Shown here one piece after another: positions 53,885 through 63,380 of a DNA stretch of 64,000 bases. The DNA lies in the NCBI RefSeq assembly GCF_900100255.1, contig NZ_FMTS01000001.1, forward strand, positions 868,001-932,000. The letters run 5' to 3'. The DNA comes from Asticcacaulis taihuensis (GTDB taxonomy: Bacteria; Pseudomonadota; Alphaproteobacteria; Caulobacterales; Caulobacteraceae). The position numbers and the translations under genes were made by a program. The notes beneath the pieces are model-generated. The model searched no databases, was not told where the DNA came from, and saw only the letters and a list, made by a program, of their open reading frames with translations. Within the stretch, counting starts at the first letter, position 1. Each line of letters opens with the position of its first letter.

Positions 53885-55480
53885 ATGGACGCCAAGGTAT
53901 TTCTCGACAGACGCGGTGTGTGGGCGTTCGGACTCGGCTGTGCATGTGTCACTATCGGCGTTTTGCTGCATCTGCCGATGTTCTGGATGGGCAAGGACAT
54001 GGGCTTCGCCCTGGCCGGAATGCCGATGGACAATGGCATGTTGTTCGGCATGTTCCTGATTGTCGCGGGCATTGGTATCGCCGCCTACGGCCTGCTGCCG
54101 AAAGGTGTCGACGCGCAGGTGAAATCCGCCGCGCGTATTGCGGTTGCCGCGCCGGAGGATGCGAAGCTTGGTCCCGCTCACGCCCTGCTGATGCTGGTTC
54201 TGGTCGTGGCCCTAATTATCGACGTCATGAAGCCCGCCTCTCTCGGTTTCGTCATGCCAGGCCTGATCAAAGAGTACGGCGTCAGCAAGGCGGAAGCCTC
54301 GCTTGTGCCCTTCTTCGCCCTGATCGGCACGGTCACCGGCTCGATCCTGTGGGGCATCATCGCCGACATCTACGGCCGTAAGGCCTCGATCCTCCTGTCT
54401 GCTGTGGTCTTCGTCGGCACCTCGATCTGCGGCGCCATGCCGAGCCTGTTGTGGAACGAGATCATGTGCTTCCTGATGGGCGCCGGCGCCGGCGGCATGT
54501 TGCCGGTCACCTATGCCCTGCTGGCTGAAACCATGCCGTCGCGCCATCGCGGCTGGGCGCTGGTGCTGGTCGGCGGCCTGGGGGCGGTCGGCGGCTATTT
54601 CGCGGCCTCGGGCTTTTCCTACCTGCTGGTGCCGACATTCAGTTGGCGCATCCTGTGGCTGATCAATCTGCCGACCGGCCTCATCCTCATCCTGATGGGC
54701 GGGCTGATCCCCGAATCGGCCAAGTTCCTCCTATCGCGCGGGCGTGATGAGGAGGCGCACAAGATCATGGCGCGGTTCGGTACGGTCAGCCACAAACTGG
54801 GCGCCAATGAAGAGGACACCGATGACACTTTTGCGCACCATCATTCAAAGCACGACGGCACCGAGCCCAAGCTCTGGACGCCCGGCCTGATCGGTAAAAC
54901 GGCGGCACTGACCATCGCGGCGCTGGCCTGGGGCCTGATCAATTTCGGCCTTTTGCTATGGCTGCCCAATGACCTGGTGGCCAAAGGCTATTCCATGGCC
55001 CTGTCATCGAAACTGCTGGCCGAATCCTCGCTGATCGCCTTCCCGACCGTTTTTGTCTGCACCTGGATCTACAGCCAGTGGAGCACCAAATGGGCCTTCA
55101 CCACCATGGTGACCATTACGCTCGCCGGGCTGATCTGGGTGCTGCTGTTAGAGACCGGCAAGGGGGGGAGTCCGGTTCTGCCGATCGCCCTGCTGATCAT
55201 TGGCTCCAATGGCATTCTGGCCATTCTACTGCCCTACGCCTCGGAGAGCTACCCCCTGGCAATCCGCGGACGCGCCACCGGCTGGATTGCCGCCTGCACC
55301 AAAGGCGGCGGCGTGCTGGCCCAGACGCTCAGCATTACCGCCCTGGTGCCGCCACTGGGGATCGCCGCGGGCATGATCATCGTGCCGATCGTCGTCACCC
55401 TTGGTTTATTTGTTAAATACGGCACCGAAACCAAGGGCCTTGACCTGCGGCAACTGGAAAAACCGCGCAGACCCGGCTAG
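53885..55480 (+). CDS. MFS transporter
   Basis: The 531-residue protein has about 14 membrane helices: two extra at the N-terminus (residues 10-70), then the 12-helix MFS core. The loop between core helices 2 and 3 reads GIIADIYGRKASI, a match to the A-motif, and PESAKFLLSRGRDEEA follows helix 6, as in sugar/organic-cation type MFS members. GAGG lies five bases upstream. Adenine deaminase begins 25 bases after the stop, so purine or nucleoside transport is a reasonable guess. Confidence 0.85.
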   Translation: MDAKVFLDRRGVWAFGLGCACVTIGVLLHLPMFWMGKDMGFALAGMPMDNGMLFGMFLIVAGIGIAAYGLLPKGVDAQVKSAARIAVAAPEDAKLGPAHALLMLVLVVALIIDVMKPASLGFVMPGLIKEYGVSKAEASLVPFFALIGTVTGSILWGIIADIYGRKASILLSAVVFVGTSICGAMPSLLWNEIMCFLMGAGAGGMLPVTYALLAETMPSRHRGWALVLVGGLGAVGGYFAASGFSYLLVPTFSWRILWLINLPTGLILILMGGLIPESAKFLLSRGRDEEAHKIMARFGTVSHKLGANEEDTDDTFAHHHSKHDGTEPKLWTPGLIGKTAALTIAALAWGLINFGLLLWLPNDLVAKGYSMALSSKLLAESSLIAFPTVFVCTWIYSQWSTKWAFTTMVTITLAGLIWVLLLETGKGGSPVLPIALLIIGSNGILAILLPYASESYPLAIRGRATGWIAACTKGGGVLAQTLSITALVPPLGIAAGMIIVPIVVTLGLFVKYGTETKGLDLRQLEKPRRPG

Positions 55481-55505
55481 AATAAAGCCTCTGAAGGAGG
55501 ATTAC

Positions 55506-56522
55506 GTGCCCGACACCTCACTTGATGCCTTTGTTGCCGGCCTGCCCAAGGCCGAACTGCACCTGCATATCGAAGGCTCGCTGGAGCCGGAGCTGATGTT
55601 CGATCTGGCACAGCGCAACGGCATAGACCTGCCCTACGCGTCGATCGAGGCTCTGCGCGCCGCCTATGACTTCTCCAACCTCCAGGATTTTCTGGATATC
55701 TATTATCAGGGCGCCAATGTCCTGCGCACCGAAGAAGACTTCTATGATCTGGCCATGGCCTATTTTAAAAGGGCGGCCGCCGATAATGTCCGCCATGCCG
55801 AAATCTTCTTCGATCCGCAGACCCACACCGATCGCGGCATTCCCTACGCCTATGTCATCGAGGGCCTGAACCGCGCGGCGAAGGATGCCGAGGCGTTAGG
55901 CTTGTCGGTCTCGCTGATCCACAGCTTCCTGCGTCATCTCTCCGAGGAGGCCGCCTTCGAGAGCCTGGCCATGGCCGTGCCATATCTCGATAAGATCATA
56001 GGCGTTGGGCTGGATAGTTCCGAGGTCGGTCATCCGCCGTCGAAATTCACTAATGTCTTCGCCAAGGCGCGCGAACTGGGCCTCAAACTCTGCGCCCACG
56101 CCGGCGAAGAAGGCCCGCCGGCCTATGTTTATGAGGCGCTGGATATCCTGCACATCGACCGCATCGACCACGGCAACCGCTCGCTGGAAGATCCTGTTTT
56201 GGTAGCACATATTGTGCGTGAAGGCATGACCTTGACGGTCTGTCCGCTCTCCAATCACAAGCTCTGCGTGGTAAAAGACCTGAACGACCACCCGATCCCC
56301 GACATGCTGGCAAAGGGTCTGCGCGCCACGATCAATTCCGACGATCCGGCCTATTTCGGCGGCTATGTGAACGACAATTTCCTCAGCTTGACCCGCTGCG
56401 GCCTGATCGACCGCGAGGATTGCCTGACGCTGGCGCGCAACTCGATAACCGGCTCTTTCCTGAGCGAGGAGCGGAAGACCGCCTTAATCGCTGAAATAGA
56501 GGCGTTCGCGGCGGAACACTGA
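55506..56522 (+). CDS. Adenine deaminase (adenosine deaminase family, type 5)
   Basis: This zinc enzyme should convert adenine to hypoxanthine. It has AELHLHIEGSLEPE (metal His pair), the strongly type-specific FFDPQTHTDRGIP and GLDSSEVGHPPSKF, then HAGEEGPP, RIDHGNRSLEDP, PLSNHKLCVV and INSDDPAYFGGYV. These match bacterial and fungal adenine deaminases better than adenosine deaminases. The start is GTG at 55506 after GAAGGAGG. It lies 25 bases from the MFS gene. Its end overlaps the convergent membrane gene by 39 bases. Confidence 0.9.
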   Translation: MPDTSLDAFVAGLPKAELHLHIEGSLEPELMFDLAQRNGIDLPYASIEALRAAYDFSNLQDFLDIYYQGANVLRTEEDFYDLAMAYFKRAAADNVRHAEIFFDPQTHTDRGIPYAYVIEGLNRAAKDAEALGLSVSLIHSFLRHLSEEAAFESLAMAVPYLDKIIGVGLDSSEVGHPPSKFTNVFAKARELGLKLCAHAGEEGPPAYVYEALDILHIDRIDHGNRSLEDPVLVAHIVREGMTLTVCPLSNHKLCVVKDLNDHPIPDMLAKGLRATINSDDPAYFGGYVNDNFLSLTRCGLIDREDCLTLARNSITGSFLSEERKTALIAEIEAFAAEH

Positions 56523-57143
56523 CGGCTGGGGCGCGGCCACGGCCGGCAGATCGGCTTGAAGCTTGCCTGGCAGGTCCGGCGGCGCCTCGTCAAGGATCGG
56601 CCCGCGCGGCAGGGGCGAATATGACCGGCTCGGTACTGAACGCACCGGAGTGGTGAACAGCAAACCAAAGGCGGCGCTGGAGGCTACGACTAGGCCGCCG
56701 CCAACCAGCAGACATAAGGCCAGCCGCAGGCTGCCTGGATCGCGGTAGTGATAATAGAGACCACACAGTACGGCAAAACTGACCACCCAGGCGATCAGAC
56801 TGCCGCGCACCGGATAATCGGGCGCGACCCGCCGCGCCAGCAGCGAGGTAAATAGATATATCCCCTGCAAGTAGATATGCAGCCCAATGATCCAGCCGGC
56901 CGCGCGCCAGGCATTGGCCCAGTAAAGCCCCCAGTCGCCGTTCATGAAATTCTGCGTCATGAAGGCGGCATCGGCGAGACTGTTGCCCAAGGTTTCGCGC
57001 ATCCCGACAGCAAAGGCGGGAAAATCGGCATAGCTTTCGGAAGATACCGGCAGCAGAAATTTCACCGCCAGCAACAGCGCAATCGCCAACTGCCACTCGA
57101 TCAGCCTTTCACCCAGCCAGAGTATAAAGCGTCTGATAGTCAT
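56484..57143 (-). CDS. Membrane protein of unknown function
   Basis: The 219-residue protein has about four hydrophobic segments (residues 16-34, 82-104, 113-133 and 141-165) and a Pro-rich cytosolic or periplasmic tail ending RRERLYFSD. The N-terminal half resembles DUF4405/DUF4400-like conjugation membrane proteins in layout (ADAAFMTQNFMNGDWGLYW), but I am not sure of any family. It overlaps the adenine deaminase gene tail-to-tail. No conjugation genes are near. Confidence 0.6.
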   Translation of the reverse strand: MTIRRFILWLGERLIEWQLAIALLLAVKFLLPVSSESYADFPAFAVGMRETLGNSLADAAFMTQNFMNGDWGLYWANAWRAAGWIIGLHIYLQGIYLFTSLLARRVAPDYPVRGSLIAWVVSFAVLCGLYYHYRDPGSLRLALCLLVGGGLVVASSAAFGLLFTTPVRSVPSRSYSPLPRGPILDEAPPDLPGKLQADLPAVAAPQPSVFRRERLYFSD

Positions 57144-57188
57144 GAAACTGCGCCTGAAAATACCGGGCCAGTATAGTGGCTATGGCTT

Positions 57189-57779
57189 TTAAACACCATA
57201 ACGGTAATGGCCGGTGATTTCAGCGCCGAAGAGACTGTCTTCCTGCTTTGGTCCCCAGCCGATATTGTGGATTATCAATGGCCGTCGCCTGTCTTCGAGA
57301 GCCCGTTCATCGCTGACAATAGCGATGTGAGGGTAGTTGCCCGGCAGACGATAAGTAACCAAATCACCCGCCACATAATCTGCCGGATTATGCGTCATAG
57401 GCAGGGACCGGCCATAGCGCCTCAGGAACACGCGCAGGTTAGGCACGCGACGGTGGTCAATGTTGCGGTCAGGGTGCGACAGACCCCAGTCTTTCGGGTA
57501 CAGGCTGAAATGCGCCGCCATATCCTCATGTACCTGCTGCTGAAGGTCGCCCCCTATGGCGCGATAGGCACGGATTACCACATCGCTGCACACCCCCCTG
57601 TTTTGGGGTACATCTCCCATAGGATAGGGAATGCGCGTGTAGGCGCTATCATAGGTTACGGAATGGCGGGTCTGCTCATGCGCAGCCTTGAGAAAAGCGC
57701 CGCACTTATCTGGCGTGGCCAGGGCTGGCCCAGAGAGGACCATGCCTGAAAATCCAGACAGAAAAGCGCGGCGGTTCAT
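57189..57779 (-). CDS. DUF1287 family exported protein
   Basis: The 196-residue protein has a signal peptide (RR then a hydrophobic stretch ending ALATPDK). The DUF1287 domain includes YPMGDVPQNRGVCSDVVIRAYR, NIDHRRVPNL, DYVAGDLVTYRLPGNYPHIAIVSD and HNIGWGPKQED. The Cys and His arrangement resembles NlpC/P60 hydrolases, so a role on peptidoglycan peptides is possible but not shown. It is upstream of two entericidin-like genes on the same strand. Confidence 0.85.
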   Translation of the reverse strand: MNRRAFLSGFSGMVLSGPALATPDKCGAFLKAAHEQTRHSVTYDSAYTRIPYPMGDVPQNRGVCSDVVIRAYRAIGGDLQQQVHEDMAAHFSLYPKDWGLSHPDRNIDHRRVPNLRVFLRRYGRSLPMTHNPADYVAGDLVTYRLPGNYPHIAIVSDERALEDRRRPLIIHNIGWGPKQEDSLFGAEITGHYRYGV

Positions 57780-57781
57780 GA

Positions 57782-57907
57782 TCAGTGGGTCGCGTCTTCC
57801 ATGCCCTTGCCGACGGCGGTGATATCCTTGCCGACGCCTTGGATGGTGTGACAGGCGGACAGCACCGGCAGAAGGGCAATAACAGCGATCAGGGCGAAAC
57901 GTTTCAT
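57782..57907 (-). CDS. Entericidin-like mini-lipoprotein 1
   Basis: This 41-residue gene is below normal size limits. It has a lipoprotein signal with LSAC (cysteine 19), then HTIQGVGKDITAVGKGMEDATH, the hallmark of the entericidin A/B family. These are small lipoproteins of the cell envelope, part of an antidote/toxin-like pair in enteric bacteria. GAGGAATCC lies before the ATG. A close paralogue lies 134 bases upstream. Confidence 0.85.
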   Translation of the reverse strand: MKRFALIAVIALLPVLSACHTIQGVGKDITAVGKGMEDATH

Positions 57908-57931
57908 GGTGGATTCCTCAGATTTAACAGC

Positions 57932-57986
57932 TTGCGAGCCTGACTCGCAATTGCGGCGAATTTACGGGAAATATGTCCCGCCGCAA
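57932..57986 (-). promoter_or_regulatory. Two stem-loops in the leader of entericidin 1
   Basis: TTGCGAG and CTCGCAA (57932-57950) form a seven-base stem with a five-base loop. Immediately next to it TTGCGGC and GCCGCAA (57951-57986) form a second seven-base stem. Both lie between the terminator of entericidin 2 and the entericidin 1 start. They could be leader structures or operator sites. Confidence 0.5.
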
Positions 57987-57991
57987 ACAGG

Positions 57992-58024
57992 AAAAGGCCC
58001 ATGACGCCAGCGCCATGGGCCTTT
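57992..58024 (-). terminator. Terminator after entericidin 2
   Basis: AAAGGCCCATG and CATGGGCCTTT form an 11-base stem. On the minus strand TTTTCCTG follows. It lies 18 bases past the stop of the second entericidin gene and separates the two genes. Confidence 0.85.
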
Positions 58025-58041
58025 GATAACATCGTGGGCAA

Positions 58042-58170
58042 TCAGTTGCTGGCGGCGCTTTCCATGCCCTTGCCAACAGCGGTCACGTCCTTGCCGGCCC
58101 CTTGGATGGTATGGCAGGCGGCCAGGATCGGCAGGATGGCGATAACGGTAAACAGTGCGAGGCGCTTCAT
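58042..58170 (-). CDS. Entericidin-like mini-lipoprotein 2
   Basis: The 42-residue product has the lipobox LAAC (cysteine 19) and then HTIQGAGKDVTAVGKGMESAASN, so it is a near-copy of entericidin 1 (about three quarters of positions equal). AAGGA lies before the ATG. It has its own terminator. The two probably arose by duplication. Confidence 0.85.
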   Translation of the reverse strand: MKRLALFTVIAILPILAACHTIQGAGKDVTAVGKGMESAASN

Positions 58171-58315
58171 GTCATTTGTCCTTCTCAGATTAGGTGGCAT
58201 CAGGCGCCACGTAAGATCAGAATTGAGTTTTGCGCATAAGGATTCAATGAGCGCGTCTTATGGATAAAATCATGGCGACATCGGGTAAGCATGGCGCCTG
58301 ACGCCGTAAAAGCGT

Positions 58316-59500
58316 ATGAGCGCCCCTATGAAAGACCCGATTATCATTATTGGCGCCGGCCCGGCCGGGCTGATGGCCGCCGAGATTTTAAGCGCCGCCG
58401 GAAGGCATGTGGAAATCTATGACCGTATGCCTTCGGTGGCGCGCAAGTTCCTGATGGCCGGACGTGGTGGGTTGAACCTGACCCATTCCGAGCCGTTTGA
58501 TCGCTTCGTCACTCGCTACGGCAAGCGCGCGCCCCTGCTGAAACCAGCACTGGAAGCCTTTACGCCGAAAGACCTGCGCGCCTGGGCCGACGGGCTGGGT
58601 GCGGAGACCTTCATCGGCACATCGGGGCGTATATTTCCGAAAGCCATGAAGGCGTCCCCCCTGCTGCGCGCCTGGCTGAAACGGCTAGAGGCGCAGGGCG
58701 TGGTTCTGCATACCCGGCATGAGTGGCGCGGATGGCAGGACGGAGCGCTGTTGTTCAATGACGATGTGCGGGTAACTTCGGCAGCCACCATATTGGCGTT
58801 GGGCGGGGCAAGTTGGCCGAAGCTTGGCGGCGATGGCGGCTGGACCGGCCTGCTGGCGGAAAAGGGCGTTGAGATAGCGCCTTTCCAGCCAGCCAATGTC
58901 GGTTTCCAGACGACATGGAGCGCGCATTTCGCCGACAAATTCGCCGGTGAACCGCTGAAAAATGTCGCCGTGAAATTCGCCGGCCGTGAGGTGAAGGGCG
59001 AGCTGATGCTGACGCGCACTGGCGTCGAAGGCGGCGCCATCTATGCCCTTAGCGCCGCTTTGCGCGATGCCATTGCGAAAGACGGACACGCCGATCTGGT
59101 CATAGACCTGCGTCCCGATCTGTCCGCCGACCAGGCGATCAACAAGCTGAAACGTGCCTCACCTAAGGACTCTTTAAGCAACCGGTTGCGCAAGGCGCTC
59201 AACCTGTCGCCGGCAGCCATTGCCCTGGTGCATGAAAAGCCAGGCGCCGACTTCAAGACGGTGACCGTGCGGCTGACTGGCGCGCAAGGCCTGGATCGCG
59301 CCATTTCCTCAGCCGGCGGCATCAGGTTTGAAGCCCTGGCGCCAGATTTCGAACTGAAGGCCCTGCCAGATGTCTATGCGATCGGCGAAATGCTCGACTG
59401 GGAAGCCCCGACCGGCGGCTATCTGCTGCAAGCCTGTTTTTCGACGGCCGTTGCAGCAGCACAGTCGATATTGGAGGCTAAGAAGCCCCATCTGCGCTAA
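58316..59500 (+). CDS. HI0933/YhiN-type flavoprotein
   Basis: The protein has an N-terminal FAD motif IIGAGPAGLMAAEILSAAGR, FLMAGRGGLNLTHSEP typical of the HI0933 family, and the C-terminal AIGEMLDWEAPTGGYLLQACFSTAVAAA block. These match the TIGR03862-type flavoproteins. Biochemical function is not established; it may reduce an unknown substrate with NAD(P)H. The 394 residues fit. It may be co-oriented with the mannosidases but has its own leader. Confidence 0.85.
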   Translation: MSAPMKDPIIIIGAGPAGLMAAEILSAAGRHVEIYDRMPSVARKFLMAGRGGLNLTHSEPFDRFVTRYGKRAPLLKPALEAFTPKDLRAWADGLGAETFIGTSGRIFPKAMKASPLLRAWLKRLEAQGVVLHTRHEWRGWQDGALLFNDDVRVTSAATILALGGASWPKLGGDGGWTGLLAEKGVEIAPFQPANVGFQTTWSAHFADKFAGEPLKNVAVKFAGREVKGELMLTRTGVEGGAIYALSAALRDAIAKDGHADLVIDLRPDLSADQAINKLKRASPKDSLSNRLRKALNLSPAAIALVHEKPGADFKTVTVRLTGAQGLDRAISSAGGIRFEALAPDFELKALPDVYAIGEMLDWEAPTGGYLLQACFSTAVAAAQSILEAKKPHLR

Positions 59501-59566
59501 ACGCCTTTACCCGCCTGTCATCCTTTGCCACTATGACAGGAATGAAATCGATATCAGGGGTACGAC

Positions 59567-60973
59567 GTGAAACTCAGCAAGCGTGAAATGCTCGTAACCC
59601 TGGCCGCTATTATGGCCTCTGGTGGCGCGAAGGCCGATACTGCAAGGTCCGGCCGGCCGCCGATCGGTGAGCGCAAGTTCGTCAGCCCGGCCATCGAGCA
59701 GGTCATCACCCAGACGAAAAAGAAACTGAAGGACAAGTCACTCGCCGCTCTGTTTGAAACCTGCTTCCCAAATACGCTCGACACCACCGTCACCACATCG
59801 GTCATTAACGGGAAACCGGATACCTTCATCATCACCGGCGATATCGACGCCATATGGCTGCGTGATTCCTCCGCCCAGGTTTGGCCCTACCTGCCCTATG
59901 CCTCCAGGGACAAGGCCCTGACCCAGTTGTTCCAGGGGCTGATCGGCAGGCAGGCACGCTGCATCCTGATCGACCCTTACGCCAACGCCTTCATGCGCGA
60001 TCCGGCGGCGAAATCGAACCTGGAGTGGTCTCAAGAAGACGATACCGAGATGAAACCGGGCGTCGCCGAGCGCAAGTGGGAGATAGACTCTCTCTGTTAT
60101 CCCATCCGCCTGGCGCACGGCTACTGGAAGGCCACTGGCGATACCGCGCCCTTCGATGCCGAATGGCGCCAGGCGATGCAGACGGTTGTGACCACTTTCA
60201 AAACTCAACAGCGCAAAACCGATCCCGGTCCCTATCGCTTTATGCGCAAGGCGACCTCCTCGAACGAAATGATGCCGCTGAATGGCTATGGCGCGCCGAC
60301 GAAGAAGGTCGGGCTGATCCATTCCGGCTTCAGGCCTTCGGATGACGCCTGCGTCCTGCCCTTCCTGATCCCGTCTAACCTGTTCGCCGCCGTTTCCCTG
60401 CGCCAACTGGCCGAAATGTCCGGCCTCGGTTTCGATGCCACCTTCCGCGCCGAATGCAGCGACCTGGCCAACGAAATCGGCACGGCCGCCGCGCAATATG
60501 GCAAGCACCGTCTCCCGGACGGCACAATCGTCTGGGCCTATGAGGCCGACGGTTTCGGCAATACGCTGTTCATGGATGACGCCAATGTGCCGAGCCTGCT
60601 GGGGCTGCCCTATCTCGATATCTGCGAGAAGACCGATCCGCTCTATCAGACCACCCGCGCCGCCGTCTGGAGCGACGCCAATCCCTACTTTTTCAAGGGC
60701 AGGGCGGCGGAAGGCATTGGCGGGCCGCATATAGGCATGGACATGATCTGGCCAATGTCGCTGATCATGCGCGCCCTGACCAGCGACGATGAAGTGGAGA
60801 TCACTGCCTCGATCAACACCCTGAAAGCCACCACCGCCGATACCGGCTTCATGCACGAAAGCTTCCATAAGGACGACCCGACGAAGTTTACCCGGCCGTG
60901 GTTCGCCTGGGCCAATACCCTGTTTGGCGAACTGGTGCTTGACATTACCCGCCGCAAGTCGAAACTGATGTAA
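59567..60973 (+). CDS. Glycoside hydrolase family 125 exo-alpha-1,6-mannosidase
   Basis: This exported enzyme removes terminal alpha-1,6-mannose. After a short signal peptide (ends near GGAKADT) it shows the GH125 marks [69 protein letters not shown] and [28 protein letters not shown]. The start is GTG. The GH92 gene starts 20 bases after its stop, so the two form an operon for mannan or N-glycan trimming. Confidence 0.92.
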   Translation: MKLSKREMLVTLAAIMASGGAKADTARSGRPPIGERKFVSPAIEQVITQTKKKLKDKSLAALFETCFPNTLDTTVTTSVINGKPDTFIITGDIDAIWLRDSSAQVWPYLPYASRDKALTQLFQGLIGRQARCILIDPYANAFMRDPAAKSNLEWSQEDDTEMKPGVAERKWEIDSLCYPIRLAHGYWKATGDTAPFDAEWRQAMQTVVTTFKTQQRKTDPGPYRFMRKATSSNEMMPLNGYGAPTKKVGLIHSGFRPSDDACVLPFLIPSNLFAAVSLRQLAEMSGLGFDATFRAECSDLANEIGTAAAQYGKHRLPDGTIVWAYEADGFGNTLFMDDANVPSLLGLPYLDICEKTDPLYQTTRAAVWSDANPYFFKGRAAEGIGGPHIGMDMIWPMSLIMRALTSDDEVEITASINTLKATTADTGFMHESFHKDDPTKFTRPWFAWANTLFGELVLDITRRKSKLM

Positions 60974-60992
60974 GTGCGCTTTCGGGGGATTA

Positions 60993-63293
60993 ATGCTGTC
61001 GCGTCGTTCATTACTGGCTTCCGCCGCCGCTTCCGGTCTCGCCGTGGCCATGCCTCGCCTGGCCGCCGCGCAAACAGTGGGCTACAGCCAGTTCGTCAAT
61101 CCGATGATCGGTACCGGCGGCCATGGCCATGTCTATCCAGGCGCCAGTGTGCCCTTCGGCATGATCCAGCTCTCACCAGATACCGATAATGCCCGCTGGG
61201 ATGCCTGCTCGGGCTATTATTACGACGACAAGACTCTGCTGGGTTTCTCGCACACCCACCTCTCCGGCACCGGCGCTTCCGATATGCTCGACCTGCTGGT
61301 GGTGCCGGCCATTGGCGAGGTACGTATCAAGCCGGGGACGCTCGCTGATCCTGAAGGCAGTTACCGCACGGCGATGAGCCACGATCAGGAACACTCCCGC
61401 CCCGGCTATTACAGCCTTGTCCTGCCGGAAAGCGGCATCCGCGCCGAACTGACCGCCTCGGCGCGTGCCGGCCTGCATCGCTACACCTTTCCCGAAGGCA
61501 AGGACGCCCACCTTTTGATCGATTGGGCGCACGGCTTCCGCAATTACGACGGCAGCGCCACAAAGATCATCGCTTCCTCTATCGAGCTCCGCGAAAATCA
61601 GGTGCTGGTCGGTTCACGCCAGGTCCGGCAGTGGGCGCAGGGACGTTATATCCACTTCGCCATGAAGCTGTCGCAGCCGGCGGCGTCGATGACCTTCTAC
61701 AAGGACGACACCGAGATCACCGGCGCCACCACCTATCAGGGCCAATCGCTGAAGGTGGCTCTGCATTTCGGACACGGGTTAAAAGGACCGCTTCTGGTCA
61801 AGGTCGGGCTATCGGCGGTCGACATCGCCGGCGCTCTGAAAAACCTGGATGAGGATGGGCTGGGCTTCGATTTCGAGGCCATGTCCGGCCAGGCTGCCGC
61901 GCAATGGGACACGCATCTGTCGCCCATCGAGATCACCACCGAGGATATCGGCCAGCGCACCGCCTTCTACACCGCGCTCTATCATGCCCAACTGGCGCCC
62001 ACCCTGTTCTGCGATGCCGACGGCCGATACCGCGGCATGGACAAGCAGGTACACCAGCTTGAACCGGGCAAGGCCAATTTCAGCACCTACAGCCTGTGGG
62101 ACACCTACCGCGCTCTGCACCCCCTGCTGACGATCATCGATCCGCCACACGCCGCCGCCTTCGCGCAGAACCTGATCGAACAGGGCGAACAAAGCCCGTC
62201 CGGCCCGGTGATCTGGCCCCTGCAAGGTGTGGAGACCTTCTGCATGATCGGCTGGCATTCGGCCGTGGTCATCGCCGAGGCTATTCACAAGGGTCTGCCC
62301 GTCGATGCCAAACGCGCCTGGGCGCTTTATCGCCAGTTGGCTTTTGGCCGCAATACACCCGGCCTGAACGCCTACCGCGGCTTTGGCTACATCCCGTGCG
62401 ACCTTGAGGGTGAATCCGTCTCCAAGACGCTGGAATATGCCTATGACGACTGGGCCATGTCGCACATGGCCCAGGCCGCCGGCGACTATATGAGCGCGGC
62501 TATTTTAAGGGAACGCTCGCGCAATTACCGCAATGTCTTCGACTCGAAAACGCAGTTCTGCCGCCCGCGCCTGATGAGTGGCCAGTGGGCCCTGCCCTTC
62601 GATCCGCGCAGCATGGGCCACGACTCCAAGCGCTGGTGGGACTATACCGAAAGCAATGCCTGGCAGGCGACCTTCCTGAACCAGCACGATCTCTACGGCC
62701 ATATCGGCCTGTTCGGTGGAGACGCGGCCTTCGAGGCCAAGCTCGATGCCCTGTTCAACGCGCCCTCCGACCTGCCGCCCGACGCCCCGCCCGATATGAC
62801 CGGCATGATAGGGCAATATGTCCATGGCAATGAACCCAGTCACCACATCGCCTATCTTTATGCCTATTGCGGCGCGCATTACAAAACCCAGGCACGCATC
62901 CGCGAGATTCTGAAAACCCAGTATCGCGCCGCGCCGGACGGCATGGCTGGCAATGAGGACTGCGGCCAGATGAGCGCCTGGTATATCCTGTCTGCGCTGG
63001 GCTTTTATCCGGTCGATCCGGTCGGCGGAGTCTATGTGTTTGGCTCGCCGCTGTTTCCACAGGCGCGCGTTCACCTGCCGGCGGGGCGCACGCTGACCAT
63101 TCGCGCCGAGGGCACGGAAACGAAACCCTATATCGAAAGCGTCACCTGGCAGGGCCGTCCCTGGTCGCGGTCATGGATCAGCCATGCCGAGTTGATGCAG
63201 GGCGGCGAACTGGTATTCGTGATGTCGGATAAGCCCAATCCAGCCTTCGGGTTCGATATCACCGACCGGCCACCGTCATTTCAGTTTAGTTGA
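60993..63293 (+). CDS. Glycoside hydrolase family 92 alpha-1,2-mannosidase
   Basis: The 766-residue protein has a twin-arginine-like signal (SRRSLLASAAASG, then RLAAAQ). GH92 marks include NPMIGTGGHGHVYPGA, VPFGMIQLSPDT, GFSHTHLSGTGASDM, and the catalytic regions GNEPSHHIAYLY and GNEDCGQMSAWYILSALGFYPV. It is calcium-dependent in the family and removes alpha-1,2-linked mannose. With GH125 just upstream it would break down mannan-type glycans in the periplasm. Confidence 0.93.
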   Translation: MLSRRSLLASAAASGLAVAMPRLAAAQTVGYSQFVNPMIGTGGHGHVYPGASVPFGMIQLSPDTDNARWDACSGYYYDDKTLLGFSHTHLSGTGASDMLDLLVVPAIGEVRIKPGTLADPEGSYRTAMSHDQEHSRPGYYSLVLPESGIRAELTASARAGLHRYTFPEGKDAHLLIDWAHGFRNYDGSATKIIASSIELRENQVLVGSRQVRQWAQGRYIHFAMKLSQPAASMTFYKDDTEITGATTYQGQSLKVALHFGHGLKGPLLVKVGLSAVDIAGALKNLDEDGLGFDFEAMSGQAAAQWDTHLSPIEITTEDIGQRTAFYTALYHAQLAPTLFCDADGRYRGMDKQVHQLEPGKANFSTYSLWDTYRALHPLLTIIDPPHAAAFAQNLIEQGEQSPSGPVIWPLQGVETFCMIGWHSAVVIAEAIHKGLPVDAKRAWALYRQLAFGRNTPGLNAYRGFGYIPCDLEGESVSKTLEYAYDDWAMSHMAQAAGDYMSAAILRERSRNYRNVFDSKTQFCRPRLMSGQWALPFDPRSMGHDSKRWWDYTESNAWQATFLNQHDLYGHIGLFGGDAAFEAKLDALFNAPSDLPPDAPPDMTGMIGQYVHGNEPSHHIAYLYAYCGAHYKTQARIREILKTQYRAAPDGMAGNEDCGQMSAWYILSALGFYPVDPVGGVYVFGSPLFPQARVHLPAGRTLTIRAEGTETKPYIESVTWQGRPWSRSWISHAELMQGGELVFVMSDKPNPAFGFDITDRPPSFQFS

Positions 63294-63380
63294 GCCGGAA
63301 TACCTTTACATCTCAAACTAAAAGGGAATGGCGAGCCGCCCTTGAGAAAAAAGGAGAATCTGCCTACAGGTTGCAGGCTA

